A DNA stretch of 64,000 nt from assembly GCA_946811185.2 (NCBI GenBank), contig OX328112.1, forward strand, positions 19,139,215 to 19,203,214, in the 5' to 3' direction. How positions within the stretch are numbered: position 1 is the first letter of the stretch; each line of letters starts with the position of its first letter. The notes under the pieces are model-generated. The model searched no databases. It saw only the letters and a list, made by a program, of their open reading frames with translations, and was not told the origin of the DNA. The position numbers were made by a program, and so were the translations under genes. Shown piece by piece: positions 22,295-33,930 of this stretch. Source of the DNA: Hippopus hippopus (lineage: Eukaryota > Mollusca > Bivalvia > Cardiida > Cardiidae).

Positions 22295-22815
22295 CCAGTA
22301 GAGGCCAAAAGTAAAAAATGCGGGTGTTAAAATTCATGAAATTTAAATAATACCATCTAACAGTAGATTCATTATCGTAAAGATGACAATCTGTTATTGT
22401 ACGGTCGGTCCAAGTGTTAGTCGTTGGCAGCAAATGAATTTTAAAACTAGATAAAAAGTTGCCAAGTCACTCTATCTTTCGTTTACTTTTCTCATTGTTT
22501 AAGAATTCTTTATTTTTTATTTTTCCTGCCAGCAACAAACATTTTGTAATTCCTGGGTTTCACCAGTACTGGGCTAGGGCTCTGTAGTTTCTTGCCTAAA
22601 GACACTCCCACGAAAAACCCAGTGGATCCATCGAGGTTCGAACGCGGGGCCTCCATGTCACGAGTCCTACACTTAACCACTGAGCCATGCAGGACCCCTG
22701 ACTAACACTTGGACCGACCGCACGATAACAGATTGTCATTTTCACAACGATTTCCATGCTTTTACATGGTATGATTTAAAGTTAAAAGCAATTTTACATC
22801 CGTCTCGTTTACATT
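22295..22815. mobile_element. palindromic element, family G, split by a SINE
   Basis: The left part contains GACAATCTGTTATTGTACGG and GGTCCAAGTGTTAGTC. The right part contains the complement (CTAACACTTGGACCGACCG, GATAACAGATTGTCAT), so the two form a long imperfect hairpin. A type 2 SINE (about 22540-22697) sits between them. A second, uninterrupted-looking relative is at 58710-58985. Confidence 0.65.
22540..22697 (-). mobile_element. tRNA-derived SINE, type 2
   Basis: On the minus strand the head reads GGGGTCCTGCATGGCTCAG..., with an A-box-like TGGCTCAGTGGTTAAG and a B-box-like GTTCGAACCTCG as in a tRNA gene. The body includes the complement of CTTGCCTAAAGACACTCCC. It is nested in a family G element. 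Confidence 0.75.
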
Positions 22816-22854
22816 TTGCCGGTACTGGGCCTTTAAGAAGTGGATTTGTCACAC

Positions 22855-23235
22855 CTTGAATCACGTGTTCAAGCCAACAAGATGGTTACCAAATTTACCT
22901 GACTGACGCAATTTTCTTTTGCTTATCTTGGCCCTCATTGAAACTTCCTGGTGTAGTAATACAGGATTTAGGCCCTCATGAAATAGGATAGGAAAAGACA
23001 GGCTTTTCTGTGTATTCAGTCAGCCATGAAAGACACGAGAGTTGAGAACAATCGGCTCCATTTAGTTTGCAACAAAAAAAAAAAAAGTTAGTTAAATCAC
23101 GTGTACAAGCCAAAGCCACCAAGAAAGTTACCAAATTTATCTGACTGACGCTTATCTTTACCTGTATTGAAATTTCCTGGTGTAGTTGTACAGGATATAG
23201 GGCCACATGACGTAGGAGTAGGAAGGGGCAGGAAG
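22855..23235. repeat. two-copy direct repeat of about 140 bp
   Basis: Positions 22858-22996 and 23094-23230 share AATCACGTGT, CAAGCC, AAGATGGTTACCAAATTTA-like, CTGACTGACGC, TTTCCTGGTGTAGT and ACAGGAT. The copies differ by many substitutions. No gene was seen. Confidence 0.6.
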
Positions 23236-23299
23236 GGATAGACTGTTTTTAGGTTTCACCCATCCTTTAAAGACACCACAGTCCATAGTCACCGACCAT

Positions 23300-23472
23300 T
23301 CTTAAGAATATTCGTTGTCGAATTCTCTAGAATTTTCTAGGTTTGAAAGTAACACAACTTCTGATTGGCTAAACCAAATGGTTTAGCCAATCAAAAGTTG
23401 TGTTACTTTCAAATTTAGAAAATCTTCAAGAATAAGACTAATCTTGAACGTTATTAAGAATGGTTGGTGATT
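23300..23472. mobile_element. palindromic MITE, family F
   Basis: Ends ACCGACCATTCTTAAGAA and its near-complement. The centre is a strong palindrome around GATTGGCTAAACC with GTAACACAACTTCTGATTGG arms. A related copy is at 39995-40168. Confidence 0.7.
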
Positions 23473-23719
23473 CTGACCCAGGGTTGGTGCTCATAAAACT
23501 TTTTTCATGTTCAGTATGAAATTTCAAAATAATACAGATAAATCGATTCGGTCCACGTACCAGAGCAACTTTTTAGCGTTTTGAACTACTCTGTCCGTCT
23601 TCTTATTAACTGAAAGTCTTTATCTCTCACTGTCATACTTGCAGAGGCACTAAAAAAATTGAAAGTTTGAGTGCAAACTCAGTTTAGCATCAATTCAAGT
23701 TCTATATTGATCGATTGAA

Positions 23720-23938
23720 TGGTATTTTACGCTGTTTTCAACAATTTTTCAGTCACATCACGGAGATAGCTCACATATTAATGTATTTCCTGGGTTCCAC
23801 CAGTACTAGCCTGGGGCTGTGAAGTGTCTTGCCCGAGGACACTCCAACGAAAAACCCAGTGAATCCAGTGAGGCTCGAACCTGGGGCCTCCAGGTCACGA
23901 GTCCTACACTTTATCACTGAGCCGCGCAGGACCTCCTC
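23720..23938 (-). mobile_element. tRNA-derived SINE, type 2
   Basis: On the minus strand: tRNA-like head (GGTCCTGCGCGGCTCAGTG, GGTTCGAGCCTCACTGG), then the shared body (complement of GCCCGAGGACACTCCAACG). The tail region contains the complement of GATTGAATGGTATTTTACGC. Confidence 0.75.
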
Positions 23939-24101
23939 AAGTTTTATAAGCACGGGCCCAGGAGCTGCTATGAACAGAAAATGAGTTGAGCATGCCGCAC
24001 CACCAGCAAGTCGGAACAAAGCACATATGACACTAGCCAAACAAATATGGCGAAGGCGACGAGCTGTGGCAGCCTTACAGACAAACTGATTCATGCGTCT
24101 C

Positions 24102-24315
24102 TTAACTCTTTACTAAACGAGAACATTTTTGCACTCGTCCAAATTCAAAGCTGTTGCAGACGACAAATTAAATGTGGCTCAATTTATGAAACCTGACTCT
24201 AAAACGTCATGCGAAATGGAGAAAATGCCGATTGTCAGCATTTTCTGCTTTTTCACAAAGTTTACAAAAGGCTTCTCTCCCAGGGTCTTTAAAACTCGAC
24301 ATTGCGTGGTTAAAA
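24102..24315. mobile_element. TTAA-bounded palindromic MITE, family A
   Basis: TTAACTCTTTACTAAACG at the left end, the GCAGACGACAAATTAAATGTG signature, then a weak central palindrome (24217-24262) and a right-end TTAA. More decayed than most copies. Confidence 0.65.
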
Positions 24316-24397
24316 AGTTAAAGACGATTGTCAACCTCAGCTGAGACAAAGGCGAAGCATCCATAAAGTTGATATCGCAGAATACGCAAGTACGTAA

Positions 24398-24505
24398 TGT
24401 GGAGGGAGGGAGGAAGGAAGGAAGGAAGGAAGGAAGGAACGAACGAACGAAGGAGGGAGGGATGAAGGGATGAAGAGAGGGAGGGAGTGAGGAAGGAAGG
24501 AAAGA
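24398..24505. repeat. (GGAA/GGGA)n purine microsatellite
   Basis: Simple-sequence purine tract with interspersed GAAC units. Open frames across it are compositional. Confidence 0.85.
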
Positions 24506-24534
24506 CAAAAAGACTGACCAAATGACCGACTGAC

Positions 24535-24640
24535 CGAACAGCAGGTTCTGTGCAGTCTGACCTTATTCTATACTGACCGCAAAAGCGCTATGAGTCGCTC
24601 CAAGCACCCTAAGGGTAAGACCTAGAAATGAGGTTAACGC
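24535..24640. mobile_element. palindromic MITE, family B (fragment)
   Basis: Contains GAACAGCAGGTTCTGTGCAG, CTGACC, TATACTGACCGCAAAAGC and GAGTCGC, the right half of family B. No open frame. Confidence 0.5.
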
Positions 24641-24828
24641 ACTAACACAATCTATATGACCTTTTTTGTGAGTATATCAAAATCTGCTTGCTCTTATCGT
24701 TTCCTTATAGATAAGGAAATTCTACATGACGGCGGTTTAAATGGCGAACTGCAGTTTCAAAATGAGATAAAACAGTTCCTCCTGCAAGCTTTGTTTCAAT
24801 CTAGGCTTGTTCTGTAATCAGATGAAAA

Positions 24829-27800
24829 ATGGACTACAAGACGGTCATATCACTGTCCCTTGTTTTCATTTGTAAGTTTAATGTTCACTTGCTTTTTTTA
24901 ACTTTTGTTTTGCCGAGCCCTGTACTTTACTCTTGTTGAAGCCGAGCCCTGGTAGCTCAGTCGGTAGCGTACAGGACTTGAAAACAGGAAGTCATCTGTT
25001 CGATCCCCTGCTTGACCAATTTCTTTCCAAGGATTGATGATAGTCACTGTGACAGGATTCATTCCTCTCTCACCGCTGACCATTGTTTCGACGATGGTTA
25101 TATGGGAATGCATTCAGTGGCTTGGAAGGAATATTGTGCGGAGTACTGGTAACAGAAACTTAAGAAAAGCATGGATAGGTGCGCTGGCCGCCGCAATATA
25201 ACTCAATAATGTTTAGAACAGCGTTAAACACCATACAATTAATCGATCGATCGATCAATCAATCAATCAATCAATCAGTCTTATTGAAATCCTGGACGCA
25301 CATAAGGTTCACTGCCATACCAGTAGTTGATGAAAACACAACGAGATGTTGCTTAAAATGAAAACTTATATTTGAGCCATACTCTGGCAGAAGGGGGTTT
25401 GAAGCATCTTAATGATGCATTATACCAAGTAAGTCATTATCTAATTTTGGATCCATAAAATCCATTTTGTCTAACAACCTAGTGAAACCCTAGGCAGAAT
25501 GGTCCTTGATCATGCAGACGGTTTACAATTAGCAAAAACTTTCGACCCATGTCAGTCTACGCGGACAGCGCAGGCTGATCTGTGTCGATACTTTTGCAGA
25601 TGCATTAAACCCCTTTTCACAGAGCATGGCGTATAAGTAGTTGCTTTGATTAAGATTTATATATGAGCCATGCTCTGTGAAAAGGGGGCTTAATGAATCT
25701 GCTAAAAGTATCGACCCAGGTCAGCCTGCGCAGTCCGCACAGGCTAAGCTGGGCCGAAACTTTTCGCTACTTGTCAATTTTCTGTATGCCCAAGGACCAA
25801 TCTATCTCATGATTAAGTTTTTTGTTTAAAAAAAAAATGGATATAATGGATCCATAAGTATGTGATGGCTTGCTTGGTACCATGGATCACGGAGATGCAT
25901 TAAGCCCCCTTTTGTCAGAGCATGGCTCATATAATAATTCATATAGGTCAGCTACTCTGGAACTACACACGTGTCAAAGAAGTCGAATATATCTTATTCG
26001 TGAATATGTAGCCTGTCCCATAGTCCCATATAGGTTTAGTCACTGTATGTGTAATACTTGGGATGTGATAAATAGTTCTTACATTCGGTTGCTTTGAGAT
26101 GAAATTTTGCTATCTCATTGAGAAAAAGTTTTGCCGAGCTCCCAAAAAGGCTCGCTTAATATAACATTTCTGTGGACTTGTTCAATAAGATTTTGTCTCA
26201 AACGCCCACTTTCAAATCCAGTACATCTCAAACAAGCACTTGGCACTTGTGTCGAATCCTACATACCTCAAACACCCACCTGTGTCAAATCCTATATTTC
26301 TCAAATTCTAACTTATGTTAAATTCAATATGTCTCAACCGTCAACCTACATGTATGTCAAATCTTATTTGAGCCGTGCTCTGTGAAAAGAGGACTTAGTG
26401 CATCTGCAAAAAATATCAACCGATGTCAGCCTTCGCAGTTAGTGCAGGCTGACATGGTTCGAAACTTTTTGATATTCATGTATAAATTTCTGCGTGTCCA
26501 AGGACCACTCTATCTACAAATTCAGTCGGTTTTCAAACAAGATTGATTTTATCGGTCGCTAAGTATGTGATGACTTGCGTGGTATAATGCATCACGGAGA
26601 TGTACTAAGTCCCCTTTTGCAAGAAGATGGCTCATTTGTGTTGTTTTCGTCTCATTCAGTATGTAAGTACACCACAGCACTAAAATGTTACTTATGTCAA
26701 GTGGATACACATGCAGTGTGCAGCAATTTTACCGACTGTGCATCTGATGAGGTACTGTTCTTTTTACCAACGTTATTTGATTTGATGGTTTTGTTTGAAG
26801 GTTCCTTTTGGTGTTTTAAGCCAGTTTCAACATCATTTCAGTTATATCACGGCGGCCAAAACACATGTCTATGCTTTTCTGGAATTTCTTTGACCAACAT
26901 TCTTCCCACGCCACTTACTACTTTTGCACGTAAACACCGTCCATACTAGATTTGATGGTATTTATCCCGAAACTCTTTATAGCACAATTCTGTGTTTCAG
27001 CACCCTTGAGCATGAAAGTTTTTTTTTTTTAAACATTAGGAGAAAAGGAGAAAAATCTGGTTACCCTTTTCCCCCACAACATTTTCTATTAAATCAAAGA
27101 AAATTTTAGTACTCATTCAAAACACAATTGACTTTTTATGTGCCAGTGCTTTCATTTTGACCTATGCTGAAATTGTTGCCGTTTGATAAAAAGTAAAACT
27201 CTCTGAAAATATGAAATGAAAAGTTTCAGCCAAAAGTAAGACCCAAATTTTGCCGTTCCAGTGACTTCTCCAAGGCTAGATACACATTAGACTAGCGCCG
27301 ACGGCGGGAATCGAGCTCGGGGTTCCTGTTAAGAAATCCAACATACAAACACTCAGCCTAGGGAGGACCCGTACTGACAAAAGGGGTAAAACAATGAGAA
27401 TGAAAGGGGAATAAATAGACAAATACATAAAAGAGTGAAAATTAAGGTGTTGGGGGCTGGGAAATGTATCTGTATTCGCAATCAACCATTCTCAAAAAAC
27501 ATTCCTAGTCGTACTCTGAATTCATATTAACACAATGTCATATTGGCTCAATCACCTCTTTACCTATTCAGAAATTTCGTTGCTTTACAACTGAGGAAAC
27601 AAAGATCATGGTATTAGAATTTAGAAAAGCAATCAGAAATATAAAGTAAAGACTACCTCCTAGAATATTTCTCTATTTCGGTTCTATTGGTTGTAGACAA
27701 TAGGCAATAGACAATATGGCCTGCAACACGCGAAAAGAGGCATTCGGATATTTGCGTAAAGTATCGTCTCGGATCAGCCTGCGCACTCCGTGCAGGCTAA

Positions 27801-29217
27801 TCCGAAACGACACTTTCTATTCTTATGTAATTTTCTGTTTTGCACAAATCTTCTGTAGGAAAAAATCTAATGTATTCGTAAAGTGCCGTCTTGGATTAGC
27901 CTGCGTGGACTGCGCAGGCTGATCCGAAACGACACTTTAATACGCAAATGTTCGAATGCCCCTTTTCGCGTGTTGCAGGGCCAGTTATAGTTGTATGATG
28001 TCTATTACCTAAACAGAAATTTTGTTCCTTTACACTTTAGTGGAAAAATTATGAAAATATGAAATTAGAATTTAGAAAGCAATTAAGAACGGTTAATGAG
28101 ACTTTCTCCTCGAATATTCTCTATTTCAGTTGTGTTGGTTGAAGTCAATCACTCTCTCAAGTGGAGACGCAAGGTACAAGTCCGGTTGTCAGAAGAAAGC
28201 TGTAAGTTTACACAGATTCAACGGACAATAGTTCAATTTAACATAATCGTGATACCTCTATCAGCAAATTGGACAACTTTTTATAACTTCCATAATTATC
28301 TCCCTTTGATAAATGCTAATGAGATAAGCTCGGCAAAGCCTTGGTGTGCTTGCTTAGGCATATTATCTGAGGCAGTACCAGAGTATTTCAAGATGTCGGA
28401 TTCCCCAATATGTCTGTCTGCATTAAGTGATTTGTCTACACGCTTTGGCAATTGTTGTCTGGTTTGTTTCATCTGCAAAACGCTGATAGAATACAATCAT
28501 GGTCCGTACACGAAGTAATTATTGACAAGACTACACAACTTTAGCCTGGCCAAATTAGAGGCCGTTGCAGACAACAAATTAATTTCGGCCAAAAAGAAAA
28601 CTTCTGTCTTTGAAAAAGCTAACGAAAATGTCGCAATTGTGACAGAAAGATCCAGACACAAAGTAGAGCAAAACTTGTTCCGGTCGCTGATACAACCAAT
28701 CAGAATGTCGCTGGAATCTTTATCTAGTACAGAGAGAGGGAGGAAGAAGGGAACGTTTGCCTTGAACAAAATTAATCTTGTAATTATGTTTAACTTGTAC
28801 CGATATCAGAACTCATTGATGAGCCATGCTCATGCAAAAGGGGGCTTAATGTATCTCCGTGAGGCATGACACTAAGTAAGTCATCACATGATCATGGATC
28901 CATAATGTCCATTTTGTCTAACAACCGACTGAATGCTGAGGTAAACTGACCAATAGCAAACAGTTTTGGCTCCTGTCAGCCTGCACGATACTTTTTGTAG
29001 ATGCCTTTTCACAGAGGATTGCGCATTGTTTGTTCTTTTCTTTTTTCCCAGCTATGTCCTCAACCTACGATCGTCGGTCGAAGATCACTTCTTACTCGCC
29101 ATCTCGACAAACGAGCGACAACCAAACAGTTCTGTTGTACTACAGACTATTGTAACGGGCCGCCCATGACTGTAGCCCCTCCCAAAACTACTGCGTCTAC
29201 ACCTCCTACCACGTTAG
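24829..29217 (+). CDS. Ly6/uPAR-type three-finger protein (3' end not located)
   Basis: Four exons join in phase with GT..AG introns: 24829-24871, 26660-26751, 28130-28201 and 29052-29217. The first encodes a signal peptide (MDYKTVISLSLVFI). The mature part begins with LKCYLC, continues with a CW pair and GC, and closes with the diagnostic FCCTTDYCNGP, giving about ten cysteines in the LU-domain pattern. A Pro/Thr-rich linker (APPKTTASTPPTT) follows, ending one base into a codon at a GTAACT donor. A further exon, probably with a GPI-anchor signal, is expected but was not found. Such proteins sit at the cell surface or are secreted and bind protein partners; the partner is unknown. Introns hold SINEs and palindromic elements. 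The weakest junction is the donor of exon 2 (GTACTG). Confidence 0.78.
24945..25285 (+). mobile_element. tRNA-derived SINE, type 1 (good copy)
   Basis: A tRNA-like head with A box (TAGCTCAGTCGG) and B box (GTTCGATCCCC). The body contains GTCACTGTGACAGGATTCAT, CTCTCTCACCGCTGACCATT and AGCATGGATAGGTGCGCTGG. The tail is (ATCG)n/(ATCA)n at 25239-25277. It lies in the first intron of the Ly6-type gene. Transcription by RNA polymerase III is the family norm. Confidence 0.85.
25374..25631. mobile_element. palindromic MITE, family C
   Basis: Ends GAGCCATACTCTGGCAGAAG and CCTTTTCACAGAGCATGGC. The core has CAGTCTACGCGGACAGCGCAG, with the subterminal words ATGGATCC-like and GATGCATTA. Inside the Ly6 first intron. 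Confidence 0.75.
25665..25928. mobile_element. palindromic MITE, family C
   Basis: GAGCCATGCTCTGTGAAAAG at the left end, core CAGCCTGCGCAGTCCGCACA, right end GTCAGAGCATGGCTC. It lies 33 bp after another copy of the same family. Confidence 0.8.
26371..26633. mobile_element. palindromic MITE, family C
   Basis: GAGCCGTGCTCTGTG to GAAGATGGCTC, core CAGCCTTCGCAGTTAGTGCAG. It ends 27 bp upstream of Ly6 exon 2, so it may supply or lie next to that exon's polypyrimidine tract. Confidence 0.75.
26835..26945 (-). mobile_element. SINE type 1 fragment
   Basis: The complement of the SINE 1 body is recognisable: TTTCAGTTATATCACGGCGG, AACATTCTTCCCACGCCAC, CACGTAAACACCGTCC. It has no tRNA head. Confidence 0.45.
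27000..27220. mobile_element. palindromic MITE, family A (degraded)
   Basis: Words like AACATTAGGAGAAAAGGAG and CCCTTTTCCCCCACAACATT around a shortened centre, with TTTTTATGTGCCAGTGCTTTC on the right. It lies in Ly6 intron 2. Confidence 0.5.
27245..27370 (-). mobile_element. possible tRNA-derived SINE head
   Basis: On the minus strand: AGGCTGAGTGTTTG (A-box-like) and GAGCTCGATTCCCGCC (B-box-like), spaced as in a tRNA. No clear body follows. Confidence 0.4.
27716..27983. mobile_element. palindromic MITE, family D
   Basis: Ends TGGCCTGCAACACGCGAAAAG and CTTTTCGCGTGTTGCAGG. Inside are two hairpins, each with CAGCCTGCGCA or its complement, and paired GTAAAGTATCGTCTCGGAT and CGAAACGACACTTTAATACG words. 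A full relative is at 57380-57643. Confidence 0.85.
28510..28620. mobile_element. palindromic MITE, family A (one end)
   Basis: ACAACTTTAGCCTGGCCAAATTAG and GTTGCAGACAACAAATTAAT match the left end of family A. No central palindrome follows. Confidence 0.4.
28820..29035. mobile_element. palindromic MITE, family C (degraded)
   Basis: GAGCCATGCTCATGCAAAAG at the left, ATGGATCC, CAGCCTGCACG, and TTTTCACAGAGGATTGCGC at the right. It abuts the acceptor of Ly6 exon 4 (AG at 29050-29051). Confidence 0.65.
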
Positions 29218-30140
29218 GTAACTCTTTTTAACTTTGAAAGTGCTGCTGTGTTTCACACAGACACACGAAAACACATGCCAACGCAGTCCCCAACACACGC
29301 ATGCACGCACACAGGCACATTTCTCTACACAAACACACTCTTCTGAAATATTAGTTATGTTTGCAAAACTTATTTCATGGTTTCACAGTAGCGTGCAATT
29401 TTATGGTTTCACACCTGAATGCATTTTTCTTGCACGAAGTTATAAAAACGGACATCAAATAAAGCATCATTTCTTAAAATCGAACTCTTGTTCCACATTT
29501 TTTTCTGGTATCATTATTTAGTTTCGATTTTTCTTCAGTCACTGTTTATATTCTCATTGATTTTTTGTGTGTGTTTCATTTATTTTTTCCTACCTGAGAA
29601 ATATCTTTTTATCTACTGTTGTCGATTTTCATCCCCCTTTTTTTCTTTACAAATTATTAGTATAAAATGTATGATAATTATAGTAAAATAATGAATAGTA
29701 CACCCTAAGGTAGTAATAACCTTATTTATGTAAAGATTATGTATGGCAGTGTTATTGTTGTGTGAGAGTTTTTCTTATCTGTTTTTAATTTATTTTTTCT
29801 TATTTACTTTTTTTGTTTTGTTTTGTTTTCTTTATATTAAACTGTTTTTGTTTATTTCTTTTTACTTAACTTTTTACCAGATAATCACAGGTTTTACAAA
29901 ACTCAGAAAAAGGACTTTCAAACCATTTTTGGAAACAAACAAAAAAAAAAAAAGAAAAAAGCTGGTTACCGGCATTTCTCCTTTTCCCACAGCACTTTGT
30001 ATTTTTTCAAACATAAATTCCAATATCTGAATTAATTCAAATTGTCGTTTACAAGTGCTTTCATTTTAGGATAGTCTAACATTTTGGCCTTTTGTATACT
30101 GCTGAGCATTTTTTACTGATTATTTTTAGCGAGTTTTATG
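29218..30140. other. T-rich sequence downstream of Ly6 exon 4
   Basis: It contains an (ACAC)n-like stretch near 29255-29340 and long T-rich tracts at 29490-29870 that produce hydrophobic but compositional open frames. A family A fragment with ATTTCTCCTTTTCCCACAGC lies near 29920-30090. No convincing terminal Ly6 exon was found. Confidence 0.45.
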
Positions 30141-30144
30141 AGTT

Positions 30145-30405
30145 TTTGCCATGTGAAAAGGGAACTTAATGCACCTGCAAAAACTATCGATTCTTGTCAA
30201 CCTGCGCAGTCCGTGCAGGCTGACACTAATCGAGAGTTTTTGGTAATAAATTTGTTTCATGTCTAAGACTATTCTATCCCATAATTTAGTCGGTTGTATG
30301 ACATAGTGAATTTTATGGATCCATGATTACATAATAACTTGCTTTGAATAATGCATCGCGAGGATCTGCATTAAAACCTCCTTCTACCACAGCGCTGCTC
30401 AATTG
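30145..30405. mobile_element. palindromic MITE, family C (degraded)
   Basis: Core CAACCTGCGCAGTCCGTGCAG, GCTGAC, ATGGATCCATGATTA and TGCATTAAAACC. The ends have decayed. Confidence 0.65.
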
Positions 30406-30854
30406 TATCACTGTAGGTTTTAAGATCTTGGGTGTCAAAGGTTATTGATTGAGGAAAGAATGGATGCACGAATGAAAGAATGGATTTGACGTTTAATTTC
30501 TTTTTTTTTTTCATTTTTTACATGACGTTATGTTGATATATTATGAATGTAGAATTGATGCATTTTCGTGTGAGTTGTTTTCTTTTCTTTGTTGGTGCTT
30601 CATTCTGCTTTATTTACAACACAGTTTGATTTTTTTTTTTTCATTTTATAGCATATTTTATCAATATTTCACCGATACACTTTTGTGATATATTTTGTAC
30701 TTGTTGTTAGGTATACATAGTTATTTGATACTAATCTAGCTGCATTTTTAAATGTACCGAAAGCCAGACCATAGCGAAACCATCAGAATGACATGAATTC
30801 CAAAATCAGAACCTTTGCACACGTTTGTGATAGTTTTATAATGGTATCGAACAA

Positions 30855-31400
30855 AAATGTTAGTGACTTACTTGGTACCGAACAAAAACGGAAGTAACTG
30901 CATTGGCTCAGGAGAAAAATGAATGAAAGTGGTGGGCATTAAACAAACCAACCGTTAAAGGGGCGAGAAAAAGCTTAATCGGTAAAAAACTAAGATGAAA
31001 TACTTAGTAAGTACGAAGAAAAAATAAGTAAAATCCACTGTTACAAAACAAAATATGAATAGACTAGTTTGGTACAAAACAAAAATCAATAAAACTGGTA
31101 CAGTACTAATTGGTACAGAACAAAAATCGATGGAACTGATTGGTATAGAACAAAAATCAATAGAATTGATTGGTAGATAACAAAATCAAAAGAACTAATT
31201 GAAACAGATAAAAAATCAACAGAATTGATAGGTTCAAAACAAAAATCAATTAACTGGAGTGAGTACAGAAAAAATATATAAGCTTGATTAGTGCATTTTT
31301 TAAAATAAACTTAATTGGCACAGAAATATTTAGATGAAAGTGATTGGCACATAGCAAAACAGAATACACCGATATGTACTGAAAAAAAAAATGAAGCTGA
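30855..31400. repeat. degenerate minisatellite, ~30-35 bp units
   Basis: Repeated words ATTGGTACAGAACAAAAATC and AATAGAACTGATTGG recur with drift for about 500 bp. Not coding. Confidence 0.7.
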
Positions 31401-31589
31401 GCGATATAGAATCAAAATTGTGTTTCATTTCCAGTTAGAAAATTACTGAATGTTAAAATTTGAAATTACTGTATAATCAAAATTTGATCGACATTCAAAA
31501 CAGTCAGAACACCGCACCACATCTTGCACAAAATGAAAAATTGTCATGAACTTTTGTCATACTGTTGGTATTGCTACGCAATTGTTTGC

Positions 31590-31930
31590 TTTTTTATTTC
31601 CTTTGGGGACATTAGTTGCTATTGCGGACGACATAGATCAAGATCAGACTGCACAGGACGTGCAGTCTGATCTTGATCTATGTCGTTCACTACTGTATTC
31701 TCATCGTCTGACTTAAATACATATTTATTTCGATTGCAATAGTATTAATAGCTGTTGATAAAATCTTATAGAATTATACCAAGATCTGTGCAGTCTTATC
31801 TTGATCTACACCGTCCACAAAAGCCATTGCTTCCTTTTATCGCACTGAAAAAGTTAAGTGATCGCTGAAAATTTAGAGTCAAAATCAGACTGCACGAAAC
31901 TTGCCGTTTGATCACGAATCTAAATTGTTG
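31590..31930. mobile_element. palindromic MITE family B, two partial copies
   Basis: A near-perfect palindrome at about 31625-31685 (GATCAAGATCAGACTGCACA and its complement). A weaker second copy follows at 31780-31915 with GTGCAGTCTTATCTTGATC. Confidence 0.65.
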
Positions 31931-32289
31931 GACAAGATAAATGTCTTGAAATTACCTCCTACGTCATTTTTAATTTTACATAAAACTGAGAAGATGCAGA
32001 TCATGATTGAATATTCTGATTCTCTTCTTCTCCTTGTGCAGACGACTTGAGAGGTCAAAGTGTGCAGTTAATTGCAAAAAATTATTAATTTGCAAAGTGC
32101 AAATTATTGATTTGTCAGTAAAACTTAAAAATATATAGATTAAATCTTTATTAGACGACAAAATCTTAGAGTTGTCCAAAGTGAAAGTATTTACAGACAA
32201 CAAATTAAATGTGGCTTAAATGATTGGATTTATCTTAGAAATGTTATAAAATATTGTGGAGAGTAACGTAATGCTTTAAACCTGGGTTA

Positions 32290-33930
32290 CGAGGATGGTC
32301 TTATACAGACCGGGTCCCAATCTACAGCTGACCAAGTACTTATTTTCATTTGACCTTGAAGAAACTGGTTCTCAGATCATAGCTGGCTATGGTCTGACTT
32401 ATATTTAATCTGAAGGAGGTTTAGTGCCAAACTGTAACCGAACACAGTTTAACTTGCTTTTAATTAACCTTGTAAAGATCGGCAACCAAATCATATATAA
32501 ATCATTTATACGATCTTTCTGTCTATTTACCACGAAATAGGTTTTTGTCCTAAATCAAAGCTGCCTACGGTCTTATGTGCACTTATCCTTACAAAGGCAT
32601 TGTCCAAAATCAAAGCTAACCACATTCTCATTTTTATTTAAATGTGCACGAGCCAGGTTCCAAATCATAGCCGATTACAGCCTTGTGTGCAATCACCTTG
32701 CAGAAGCTTGCCTCAAAATCGTAGCTGACTACAGCCTTGCAGAGGCTGGATCCTAAATCATAGCTAACTACAGTCTTACTTATATTATACATGCACCTTA
32801 AGAGGCTTGGTCGCCAAAAATAGCTGATTACAGTCTTATGTATACGGAACCCAAGGGAGGCTGGGTTTCACATTATGGCTGAATGAAATCACACTTACAT
32901 AAAACCTTACATGACTACAGCCTTACTTATAAATGAGAAAAGCTAGTCAGAGGCAATTTTTGTCTTACATTCGCCTTGCAGAGGCTAGTTTCAAAATTAA
33001 AGCAGATTAGTCCTATCTACAATTTGCCCTACGGAGGCTGGGTCCCCAGTTATAACTGACAACAGTTTTACTTACAAGAAACCTAACGGTTGCTGGGTCC
33101 CGAATTACAGCTGTCTATGATCTTATTTACATGAAACCTAACGGAGTCTGGTTTCCCAATTACAGCTGACTACAGTCTTACTTACATTATACCTTAGACT
33201 AGTATCAGTCCGTTAAATAGAGCATTTTCATTGGAAAAAAAATAATGAAGTAAAACAGCAAAACAAATACACTAGTATAATGTTCTGAATGTCTGATTTA
33301 ACGGACCTGTATTTCAGATGAAGGGCAAATAACAAGACATATTTCTGTGAGTTTATTATAGTTGTGTACCTCGTTTGTTAGAATGACTTAAATGCAGGGC
33401 CTGAATGCCAGGCTAATTATACCTTACAGAGGCTGGGTCTGCATTCATAGCAGACAACGGCCTAACTTACATTATACCTCACAGTGGCTGGATCCCAAAT
33501 TACAGCTGATTATGGTCTAACTTATATGAAAACTAACAGAGTCTGACTCCCCAATTATAGCAGACTACGGTCTTATGTACATTATACCTTACAGGTGAAG
33601 GGTCCCCGTTATAGCTGACTGACTGTTAGTTTACTTGGATGAAACCTCATTTTAGCTTGGTTCCCAGTTATAGCTGGCGGTCTTACTTACATGAAACCTA
33701 ACGGTAGCTGGGTCCTGAATTATAGTTGACTACGGTCTCACTAGGGACGGTAATTGGGTTCCAGATTATAGATGAATGTGTTTTTTTTTTACATGAAACC
33801 TAACATCAGCTGAGTCTCAAATTAGAGCTGACCATGTTCTTACTTACATGGAACCTAATGGAGACTGGATCCCAAATCACAACTTACCACGGCCCTACAA
33901 ACAAATAGCGATGCAGAGGCTGGGTCTAAA
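32290..33930. repeat. degenerate minisatellite, ~55-60 bp units
   Basis: About 25-30 drifting units with TTACTTACATGAAACCTAA, CGGAGGCTGGGTCCC and AATTATAGCTGACTACGG. It is interrupted at about 33200-33410 by unrelated AT-rich DNA. Not coding. Confidence 0.75.

Noticed and set aside
24945..25020. Functional tRNA gene
   Set aside because: A and B boxes are present, but the cloverleaf is imperfect and the sequence continues into a SINE body and tail shared with other copies.
24898..25113. Minus-strand 71-codon frame
   Set aside because: Lies entirely within a tRNA-derived SINE in the other orientation.
27716..27983. CRISPR-like or riboswitch-like repeats in the GC-rich hairpins
   Set aside because: The genome is eukaryotic; the repeats are inverted, not regularly spaced, and belong to a dispersed palindromic family.
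33312..33357. Candidate last Ly6 exon after TATTTCAG
   Set aside because: The phase fits but it gives about 14 residues without a GPI-type hydrophobic tail; evidence is too thin.
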